The notes under the pieces: model-generated
The model's database searches: none
What the model was told of the DNA's origin: nothing
The model's input: the letters and a program-made list of their open reading frames with translations, nothing else
Translations under genes and position numbers: made by a program
Shown: one piece after another, positions 35,354 through 47,300 of the stretch
How positions within the stretch are numbered: position 1 is the stretch's first letter
Layout of the letters: each line of letters opens with the position of its first letter
Source: Acestrorhynchus altus
Taxonomy: Eukaryota > Chordata > Actinopteri > Characiformes > Acestrorhynchidae
Assembly (NCBI GenBank): GCA_034509495.1
Contig: CM067503.1
Location: 25,336,316 to 25,400,315 of the forward strand
Direction of reading: 5' to 3'
DNA: 64,000 nucleotides

Positions 35354-38300
35354 CTAGACAGAGAGACAGAGACAAAAAGAGACAGTGAGAATTTGTGAAC
35401 GTTCAGATAGATTACAGCCCATCCTGGTTACTGGAGGCGGACCACCCTGCAGTTGTTTTTCTTCACTTCAGATGTAAGAATTCAAAACATTCTCTTTTGC
35501 CTTTTTTTCCCCTAAGAACTGTTTGTTCCAATTCTAAATATGTCTCCCAGACCTTTCACAGCCTCATCCCTGTGATCAACTGACATATTTGATGGATGAA
35601 GCCAACCTTTCCCAATCTAAAGCTAACCTTTTCGGAGTGTGCAGACACTGTGTGATTTAAAATAACTACAGAAAACTACATTTACTACATTGCAGACCTA
35701 CAAATAAAGAACTGCATTAAATAACACCATACATTTATCCTAATATCATTGGCATTTGTGAAGGGTTTGGGAAACTGGCTCTTTATCCAGTCATTTAAGG
35801 CTTCTGAACATTACTTAAATAATACAGGGTGATGACAATATCCTGCATCTAACAACTTGGGGCTATACACAGGGCCCGCCCCTTTTCCAATCTTAAATTT
35901 ATCCAAAGATTGGAAAAGGAGTGGGCCCTATGTATTACCCCAGTTTTCAGGTTCAAGAATAGATATGTTGGAACCATATCTCTGCAGGGTAGTCGATCTC
36001 CTATTAAAATGGGCTGCAAGCATGACGTAAGATTATATGTACTTGTGTATCATACGTACTAATTATAATGAGCAGCAGTATCACTACCACCAGTGCCACA
36101 ATCATCTTCATCTGTGGAGTAGAGAAAACCATGGGATCACACACAATGCAAAAACATGTTCAGCTCAAATTTCACTTCAATCCAGGTATACAGGGTAACA
36201 ATCTGGCACTTCATGTATTGCAATATTTCATTCTTTAGATGTTACCAAGTGGAAGCAGAGATTCTTTTATGTGCAAATGGATTGTATATAGACATCACAC
36301 TGTAACTAATCAAATGAATACACTACATGGACAAACTCACTGCCACCGGTATATAAAATCAAGCCCATAGCCTTTACACATACTAGTGAAAGAATGGGTG
36401 GTTCTAAAGAGCTCAATGAACTTATGATGTAACACGATGCCACAGCTGCAAAAATGTAACAATATTTATTCCCTTCTAGATATTCCACCATCAACTGTAC
36501 GTAAAATTATTGTACAGTGTAAACGTTCAGGATCCACAGCAACTCAAATTAAATCATTTGGACCACAAGGCTACAGAGCAGGGTTGCCAATGGCAAGTGT
36601 TGGGGGGAATGGTGTCGAGCAGACTGCCAGGGCACACTGGAACAGCGGATTCATTCTGTGGAGTGATGAATCACGGTACTCTGGCAGTCTGATGGATAAG
36701 TTTGGGTTTGGTAAATGCCAGGAGAACATCACCTGCCTGACTGCACTGTCTCAACTGTAAAGTTTGGTTGAGGAGGGATAATGCTATGCTCTTCAGAAGC
36801 TGGCCATGGCTCCTTCAGGAAATCTGAATGCTTCAGCAGACCAAGACATTTTGGACATCTGTAGCATACAACTTACATTTTGAGAAGGCATTTTCAGTTC
36901 CAGCATGACTGTGCTCCACTGTTCACATTATGCACGGCTTTGTAAGTCTCGTGTGGAAGAACATGATTGGCCAGCACAGCCCTTTCATCAACACCACTGA
37001 ACGTTTTTTGGATGGATTAGTATGGATCATTCACAGGTTCTAAACTCACAAATGCTCTGCTCATTTAATGGGCAAACCTGTTCCAACATCTTGTTAAAAA
37101 CCTTCCTAGAAGAGTAGAAGCTGTTATTGCAGCGGTGGCATCCTTTTTTATAAAGGGACTTGAACTGAATACTACAGTATCAGGTTTATATGGATTATGA
37201 CTATGAGCTTTATTACACCTTGCATTAATATCTCTGGCTAAATTCCATTTACACTTTTACCAGAACGCATAGCTGGGTTAGGGGTGTAACTTCCCAGAGT
37301 AAGAAGTGCATGATCATAGGCAAACATGAATGATCCGTGTTACTAGCATTGCATCACATGCAATAAGAAGAAACCACCTAAGTCTTTTCAATATTTTCAT
37401 CTGCTACTGAGCACAAGCATTTCTGCTAATGAAACTGTGAGTAAATCTAAAATGTACTGCATTTACAATGAGCCACTTCTGGGAACTCCTTCAAGACTGT
37501 TGGAAAACCATTTCTGGTAAAGCTCATTGAGAGAATGCCAAGAGTGTGCACAGCAGTAATCAGAGCAAAGGGTGGCTATTCTGAAGAAACTAGAATCATG
37601 TTTTCAGTTATTTCACCTTTTCTTGTTAAGTACAAAACTCCACATGTGTTCATTCATAGTTTTAATTCCTTTAGTGAGAATCTACAATGTAAATAGTCAT
37701 GAAAATACAGAAAACACATTGAATGAGAGGTTGTGTCCAAACTTTTGGCCTGTACTGTATGTATATTTAATATTAATAAACATGCATAAATGTGTTGTGT
37801 AAATATAATTAGTTGTGAACAAAATGATGTAAGAGTTAAATCATTAAGGGCTAAATTTATGCTGAACATCAGTGTAAAACACTAAAACCAACCATCCAAT
37901 TACTGTGAATTTCATTCCAGAAACTCGTAAATTTTACATAGTAGTGTGGCCCCCCATGTGCCTGTATGAACTCCCTGCACCATCTGGGTTTGCTCCTGGT
38001 GAAACTGTGGATGGTGTCTTTGAGGATGTCCACCCCAGACCAGGATCAGGGCATCATTGAGCTCCTAGACAGTCTGGCGCACCTTGGTGGTGTTGAATAT
38101 ACCAATACATAAAGTCCCAGAGGTTCTCAACTGGAATCAGGTCTGAGGAACGTGAGAACCATTCATGGTACTGTTGGCCATCACATGGAGGTTTATGTAA
38201 CCCTACAAGGAAACCAGTCATGCTGTATGATGTTGAAGCCAGCACATGCTCAATGTTAACCTGCTTGAATGGGATGCGACTGGTGGACCAGTTCTCTGGT

Positions 38301-41300
38301 GAACGCCAATCAAGCTGCACATGCTGGGCTGTGAGCACACTAAAGGCCACCAGACTCCCATGCCACCCTTATGAAGTCTTTTCCTGAAGCTTCTGTTGTG
38401 CATGTTCAGAAACATGTACTCAAGTAGCGCACTGGAGGTCACTTTGTAGGGCTCTGACAGTGCACCTGCTGTTCCTCCTTATACCAGGAGCAGATACTGG
38501 TCCTGCATCTGGGTCAATGGCCTTCTATGGCCCAGTCCCACTTTTCTAATGTAATGCCCTGTGTATTGGTATCTCCTGCATGCTCTTGAGACTGTACTGG
38601 GAATCACAACAAACCTTCTTTCATTGTATGAACAGGCTGCAGGTATCCTCATGCTTCCAGTAGTGACAAGGATGCGAGAACAATGCATCAGGAATGATGA
38701 GGAGAGTATTTGTCTGTGGCCACCACCTGCAAAACCATTCCCTTTTATGGGGGGTTGTCTTGATGTTGCCTCTCCAGTGCACCTGTTGTCACTTTCATTT
38801 GCATCAAAGCAGGTGAACTTGGTTCATAATTGCTTACGCTTCCTAACTGGGCAGACTGATACCTCTGAAGTTTAACTGACTTTGTGCTATCCTGTGATGA
38901 GTAAGTGTTCATTTTCTAAGCAGAGTAGAGCTTTCCTGCAAGAGGTTTAGCACATTTTGTATGTTCGTATGTGCACACGTACTGCTGGGACACTGAAGAA
39001 CTCACCTTCATGTCTCTCCACCACATTCTCCGGTGTAGCTGCTTGGCCCGACTGCTGAATGCAGATGCATTGTCCGAAAGGCTTTCTAGAAGTAACAAGC
39101 CAGAAAAAAAAGGAAAGATGTGAATAATAAATAACCTCTCTTTCCTGAACTCCCCCCCTTGCCTTTTCTTTCTCACATGCTGAAAAGGACAGCATTTATT
39201 ATGCAAGGACTCGTATCATAGGGGACCTATAAACAAAAAACAAGGTTCTGAACCATGCTGGATTAATTTGCTCCAAGATGAGGTCATGTCCATCCCACTT
39301 CACTTCAGCAGATACTCAAACTGTTCTGTAATGGTGTCACATATGAACATGCTTCACAGTAAGACCTGAGGGAAACGCTGGCTCTTAGAGACGACCTTTG
39401 TCACCATCTGTCATCACAAACATCTTCCCATCCACACTGGGTGATATGTGGAACTTCAATCAGGCAGTTTAAAGATCTATGTGGAAAGAATGGAGAGTTG
39501 GCTCTTTTTTCCACCGTGCCCCTCTGCATGGTGGTTATGTAAGAGCCCTACTGAGATCACTATTACTGGCTCTGTTTGTTTCCCAGAGACACTTGTTGAC
39601 ATTCACCGGGCCTGCCGGAATGGCAGAGACCTCCAGCTTGCAGGCTTGGCTTGACCTCTTTGTCTGGAACTCTCATCAAGCCTTGTTAGCTCAGGGAACA
39701 AGGCCCAATTGCTATAATGAAAGTAAACTTCAATTATGAGAAGATGTCAGATCAAATGTTCCAAAACTACGATGGAACTGAACATGGTGCACCAGTGCAC
39801 AGTGCAAAGGGGATGAGAGAAGGGATAAACATCCAGTGTTACTGGTGTGCTGTGTTTAGATGTTAAAGTGTCGGTGTGTTTTTCACTAACAATGGTGGAC
39901 ACTTGGGCTCATATAAACATCTGTGGTTCTGAAAGGGCCTATTCTTACAGCTGAGAAACACCCTTTACCTGTGAATGCGAATTACAGTGCACATGCACAA
40001 GCAATGCTGACATGTGGCAAACATCACACCTCACCAGTGACTATTCCAGATGTTGCACAATGTCTGTATTGTGAAGTTCTTACCATGAATGAAGGGCAGA
40101 ACCTAGTTATACAACCAATGAACAGAGCTCAGTAGAATGCTGAGAACTTGCAGAGAGGCACCGCCTCACCACTCTTTCAAAACAACCCATTACAACAAGA
40201 TCAAGATCTACAACAAGATACTCAACACCACTTAATGCTTTGGCTCCTGTTTCCTCCACTACAACAGCACCTTTGACTGGGGCAACTGACAAAGCATCTA
40301 CGAACTGAGGAGACCAGACACTGCCTTGATTCACATCCAAAGACATATACAGCTGTCTCACGTAACTGAGATACAGATCTGACATTAGGTTCAATTACCT
40401 GAATACTGACCTATAGCATTGTTGGGAAAACTCCAGCACTGCTTTCATGAGGATGGTGAGAACCTTTCACACTGAGATGGGATCGTTTTGCTGCACTTTG
40501 AAACTGCACACACAGCTGTGGTCCTTCCCAAACACTGACTAACCAGTGACAGGATGTTAACACAATTTTGCCCTTATCCTAGATGAGTAAAGGAAGCTTA
40601 TACTTCACCAATTTATATCAACCGCATTCCTGAACCATCACCCTTTTACCTCAAAATGCATCTAGTAGCTGTATTCTGAATATTGTTTGGAATCATTTTT
40701 GTTCCTTTAAGACAATGAAGCAAATGTAGATCATGCCCTCTGATCAAATAAAAAAAGACAATCAATATGTTTTAAAACATTCAGGAATGAGGTCTGTCAA
40801 TAATTTGATTCAAAAGTTTCATTTATTTTATTTAACAAAGATAAGAAACACTGACCCAGCTATACAGACAAGCTGAAAACCACTATCAAAGCAACTTGGG
40901 CTTCAGTAACATCTCAGTGGGGGCACAAATGGACTGGCTCCATGCCATGTCTCACAGGTACATTAAGTCATGGTAAAGGAGCCCTATATAGAGAGTATAA
41001 ATGAACAGACTGTCAGAAGTTCATTTCTGTTTGACTTTATGAAATATGGTAATAACGAGATTCCTGATTCTCATTTGCTATAAGTTAAACAGGTCAACAG
41101 TAAAAAAGGCTTGAAATATCACCCTATGTATAATGAATATACACAATCACAATTTTGAAAAAAATTGGCTAAATGAACTTCAGTGAAAGCAGCTGCTTTA
41201 TTTTGTCAAAATGTAAATATGAAGAGGTACAAATTTTGAGTATTTATAATTTACTCATAAAAGTACTGAAAGTCAGCATCTGATTTTACTACATGATAAC

Positions 41301-44300
41301 ACTGTCCTCTGACATATTTTAATATGGAATTTTCTCTACAAGAACACAATTCTTACCATTCTGAACAATTCTAATTCAGTCCCTCTGCTTTTGTGTCTGT
41401 GGCCTGGTTCATGTTTGTGTGGCATTTGTTTTATTCATGGGCATCCCTCAGATGGTCACTCTCAGAGACACAGACTTGGCTTATCTAGACTAAATTTGTC
41501 CAAGGGTAGTGGAACAGTGCTTCCATTATTGTCTAATAATGATTCCGCTGAGGGTTGAGTGTGTGTGTACCTTTGATACACTGTGTAAATTTAGGCACAG
41601 ATTTTGCCTCAATTGGCTGACATCGAGGTACTCGATAAATAATGGTGGCAAGGCAAAAATTATGTATGGGCAAGACTAGTGGAGCTACTCTATTATTCAT
41701 GCCTGTGCAATCTTCTGTCAACCTGACTGTAGGGTTGGGTACGGGTCACATTTGAAAAGTACCTAATGGTACTTTTTTTTGGGGGGAAAAAAGGCTTCTG
41801 CTTTTGGCTAGATGTTAGTCACCCATCTGATAAGTGGAGCCAGGATTGATGGAGTAATGGAGTAACTTTGTTGACATTGACATCCTATAAATTCCATAAC
41901 TACATTGTTTAATTGCAAAGAGGGGCTTCAGGGATGTCCCTCCTCTCACAATTACAACAAAGTCATTATGCCTTTCCTTACCAGATTTGTCCTGCAGGTC
42001 ATCCAAACGCTCTCCACGCTCAATCACCTTTGAGATATTCTCCTGCATCACGTCAATAACCTCATCAACCTGAGACTGCACCCTGACAGACAGAAGAGAT
42101 CAGGAAATACAGAAAGTGATAAAAGGAGAAAATGTTAGCATTTTACCATGTGCACTCACATTCTAATATGACTGAAGCTCCTATGGTTGACAATGTCCGT
42201 GTGGTCTCAGCAGATGAAGGTGTGCTCAAAATAACAGAATATTTTCTCTCTACACGTGATACACAACCCAAGCATACAGCTGGAACAGGAACACAGACAC
42301 ACTTTTAGGGTGTGAATGCCGCTGTGCTTCCTGCCAGCAGATTTGTGCTAACCTGTAAATGAACTACTACCATGTTTGTCTCTCACATCTGCACAGAAGT
42401 CTCAGCCCATTGGCTTCTGAATATGCCCACCACACACATCCTACCTCACCCACACTTGGCATGGACACTGCTGTACTATGCGCTCCATTAGTCTGGGGGG
42501 GACGGGACAAAACAAGGGAAACCAAAAATGCTGGGTGGGCCAAGCCAAGCCCAGAGGGTAACTGTGTACTGCTTTGATGTTGGTAGCTGTGGGCCACCGT
42601 GTTCCCGTATTAATATTAAATATTTTCCTCAGTGTTTGACTTTTGAGAAGACAGAATGAAAATCTCGTGTTGGGTTACATAAAACCATGGCATGGTACTT
42701 GTTAACCACATGTCGCATGCAAATGTCAAATACTTGGGTCAGGGCTGGACCAAAAAGGCCATATAATGTTTTGTGTTACTCATTTTTTCTTTGAAAATAT
42801 TTTGCTGCATCTTAGAAACCAAAATATATACAAGAGTGTCAAGGAGCACTCAAGGAGCACTTGATGACAGTATATATGCAGTGGTCAAGGACACTCCCAC
42901 TGGCCTAAAGGGACTCCAGTCCCAACACACAGTAGTTGTGTGTGCTGCAGCTATATGGCATATGAATTTTTGTTCCTTTTATCAGTACACCCATTCATTC
43001 AAAAGAGCAGCCATCATATAAAACACACTCACCACAAGTAATGCAACTTACTGTCTGATTTTGTCATTCGGCTGGCCAAATCTGGGTCCAGTTGGTCCAC
43101 GTCTGCAAGCAAACAAAAACAATATTAAAGTGAAAGAATGGTGAAAGTGTGATGTTTCTGACTTGACACTCAAGCCTATGCAATGCTCCTAGGCTTAATA
43201 CATCCTACGACTTTCAGTAGTTACACTGAAAACTATCTAAACTGGCAGAGTTATTCTCAAGTTATTGAAGTCAGTAATGGAGTCATGGAGGGATGTTAGG
43301 AAGTGTTCCCTCTGAGTCACAAGAAAGCAGTTTTAACAGTCATTGGACACAAAAACGCTGAAGACCAATCCTATTGCATCAGCCTACAGCCACTTTGCCA
43401 GGGAACAAACTCACAATGTCCAAAAGAAGGGCAAATACTTAAGAGTTGGCACATTAATATAGAATGTGTGTGGTCACATTCACTGAATATAGGAGTCCAT
43501 GCACTAAATAAACAGGTATGTGGAGATAATCAGAATTTGTCAGACATCTGATCAACTTGTTCACTTAAGTAATGGGAAAACTATAGGTTTACATGCAATA
43601 AAATCTGCCAATAATCTCAAAGAAGCATGTCCATAAGGAAGGAAAAAAGACCCTTCAAGTTCATGTCATTTGTTGGCATTGCGTGCTCATCCCCTGATCA
43701 ACAACAGCCCATCAGGAAAATTGTAGGGACAGGTGGAGAAAACTGAAAGAAATCAGAGTAAGTAGTGTACAGTCGCAGCCAAAAGTTGAAGAATGACACA
43801 GATTTGGGTTTTCACAAAGTTTGCTGTCCCAGTTTTTATGGTGGTAATTTGTGTTAACTCTAAATTGTGAAGAGTGATCAGATGAATAGCAACGAATTGC
43901 AAAATCATTCCCTGCCATGAAACAAAACTTACTGCATTTCAGCCTTAAAAATGATCTGCTAACATAATTTCAGTGATGATCTTCTTCGCTCAGGAGAAAA
44001 GGTTAATGAGGACGAGACAGCCGATATCACCGTCATGCTGACTAAAATATCAGACTAGTTGCTTTTAAAGGGTAGTGGTGCTTTTAAGTTTTCTTCTGTT
44101 AACCATGGTTGCATCCATGCTTTGCATCAAAGGGGGTTCACAGGCAAGGACATTGCTGCTTGTAAGATACACAATTAACCATTTATCCAATTATCAAGAA
44201 CTTCAAGAAAATTGGTTCAATTGCAGTAGAGAAGGCTTCATGGTGCCCAAGAAAATCAGAAGACTGGGTCACCACCAGTGCAGAGCTTGCTCAGGAATGG

Positions 44301-47300
44301 ACCGGGGTCAAGTTATTTTCTCTCATGAAGCCCCCTTCAGACTGTTTGGGATATCTGGAAAAATGATTGTCCAGAGAAGAAAAAGTGAGTGCTACCATGT
44401 GTCATGCCAACAGTGAAGCATCCTAAGACCATTCATGAGTGGACTTGCCTCTCATCCAGGGGAGTGGGTTCACTCAAAATTTTGCCCAAGAACACCACCA
44501 TGAATAAGGAACAGTATCAAAACATCCTCCAACAGCAACTTCTCCCAACAATCCAGGAGCAATTTGAAGAGGAACAGTGTTTCTTTCCAGCATAATGGAG
44601 CACCATATCACAAGGCAAAAGTGGTAACCAAGTGGCTCAGTGAAAAAAAACGCTGACATTTTGGGTCCATGACCATGACACTCCCCAGATCTAAATCTAT
44701 ACATGTGGTCAATCCTCAAAAGAGGGTGGACAAACAAAAACCCAGAAACTCTGATAAACTCCAAGCAATGGGTTGCTATCAATCAAGAAAGAAGAAGTGT
44801 CAACATTGTAAATATGTCTTTGTATTGGCAAATACATGCAGTTTAAGCAAAGTTAAAAACATATGGAATTATTATAATTGTACTTCATTATACCATATAA
44901 ACATCTGACAAAATGTTCTCAAACCAAAACCAAAAACAAAGCAGCAACCTGTGTGAAAAACAAAATGTATGCCATTCTCAAAACCTTTGGTCATATGCAC
45001 TGAGAAATTTCATTACTGAAATACAATTGGTCTCTACGATATTTCTTAATTGGATATCTAAAGCCTTAAGGCAATCTAAGCTGTTTACATGATCACCTGG
45101 TTAATCAGAAAACTTCAATAATTATGATTATTGAGTATACATAAATGCACTCACTATTGAAGAAAATGTAGTTCTTCTATAGCAGGATTCACAAACCCTG
45201 CTCCTGGAGAGCTACCTTCCTGCAGACTTTAGATTCAACCTAATCCACCCCACTTGATCCAAATAAATACTGCCTTCAGAAGATCTTGACTGGCTGAAGG
45301 GTGTGTTTTAGATTTGGGTTGGAGCTGAAACCTCCAGGAAGGTTGCTCTCTAGGAGAAGGGTTGGTGTCCCGTTTTCTATAGCATCACTCAAAGACCCTC
45401 TTTGTCAACTTTATTTTTAGGACTGAGGCTTAAATCAGTTTACTCACAGAAAGAAGTCTTCTTCTTCATCAGAGTCTTCCTCCAGCAGGTTCCTCTGTAG
45501 AAAGAGAAGGTCTGGGGTTAGACCAAACTGAATTAGTTTATGTTTCCAATCTGATGAGAGTCCAGGTGTTGGTCTCTCAACTTTCACAGTCTCATTAAAA
45601 GCCTTCACTACAGGTTAATGGCTTTCTTCTGCTGCAAACACCTTCAGCGGCACATTCGGCCCAAAGCGACATAAGTAGCACGTGCATGAGAACATGAGCC
45701 ATGCAGACTGTTCTCCTGAACCTCACGTGCAGACATACAGGCTATTTGTTTGATGAGAATCTGATTGTGTTTTGAGAGATCCAAATGAGGAGTCTTTAAA
45801 AAGTCCTCAGAGATTTAGAAACTCCCTTTTTCTTTCAGAAACATCAATGGTGGAACACATCTGGTTCCCATTCAACATTATCTTTCTACAATGTCTTACT
45901 TGTGCTACTGTGATTATATACATGCTGTAGGGGATTGATTAGCACACATGATTAGGGGCTGTTTGGGGTGTTTCAACATCCTGATGACCTTGCATAACTC
46001 AAAACTAGACCCAGACACAAAAGTCATTGCTGAGTCTGGTGGATTTCCCAGTACCATGAGCTTACTCAGAAAAATAAAATTGCTCCCTTTGAGGAATGGC
46101 ATCAAACTCAACAGTGATTATGCAACTACCACCTGAGGGATTAGCCAAAGGTTAGTTTAGATGAACTTCAGAGCTGTCTGGTCTAGGTGACGTTCTGGGT
46201 GATTGTGAAAGTCAGTTCCACATAACATTCATTATAATCTTTGCACTTATCTAAAAGTTAGTCAGTGATTCTCTGCACTGCACATTTCAACTTCAACACA
46301 ACACAAGATCATTGATGGTTATAGGAAACGACTGATTTCAGTTACTTTTTCCAAACCAAATATTGAGTAGTGAGTGAAATTATCTAACATTTACCCTTTT
46401 TATGTTATTCCAAAACAAAGTAAAAAAACAAGTGTAATTTCAATATTTTCTGGGAGAAATGGTGCATTCTCTGAAAAATATCCAGGGGTGCCAACACTTT
46501 TGGCCATGACTGTAACATATATTGTATATCACCATTTTTCTTAAACATATCAAGTTTTTTAGTCAAATTGCCCAGCCCTTCTTGGGAACACCTAAATAAA
46601 TATTTGATACACTGCGGTTTTCCCACCTACAAAGAATGGAGAGGTCTGAATTTTGAATTATTGCAGGTACACTTTAACTGCATGAGAGAGAATCTACAAA
46701 AAACTTAGACTTAAAGACTTTTTTTATTACTTTTAAGACATTTTATTGCATGAAATAAGTATTTGATCACATACCACCACCAGCAAGAATTCAGGCTCTC
46801 ACAGACCGGTTAGTTTTTCTTTAAGAAGGCCTCCTACTCTGCACTCATTACCTGTATTAATTGCACCTGTTTGAACTTGTTACCTGTATAAAGGATACCT
46901 GTCCACACACTCAATCTATCATACTCCAACCTCTCCACCATGGCCAAGCTGTCATAGGACACCAGGGACAAAGTTGTACACCTGCCCAAGGCTGGGATGG
47001 GCTATAGGAGAATAGGCAAGCAGCTTGTTGAGAAGGTAACAGCCTTTGGCTCAATTATTAGAAAATGGAAAAAACACAAGATCATGGTCAATCTTCCTCA
47101 GTCTGGGGCTCCTTGCCAGACCTTGCTTGTGGGGAAGGTATGATTATACAGGAATCAGCCCAGAACTAAACTGGAGGACCTTGTCAATGACCTGAAGAGA
47201 GCTTGGACCACAGTCTCAAAGATTACCATATGTAACACTCTACGCCATCATGGATTAAAATCCTGCAAGGTCCCCCTGCTCATGCTAGCACATGTCCAGA

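Noticed and set aside
36003..36059. Read-through vamp4 C-terminus after exon 6
   Set aside because: The tail has no similarity to VAMP4, while the exon at 35353-35328 restores the family ending KYR.
40107..40394. 95-codon - strand ORF in vamp4 intron 4
   Set aside because: No recognisable domain, no promoter or splice context; most likely chance or old repeat debris.
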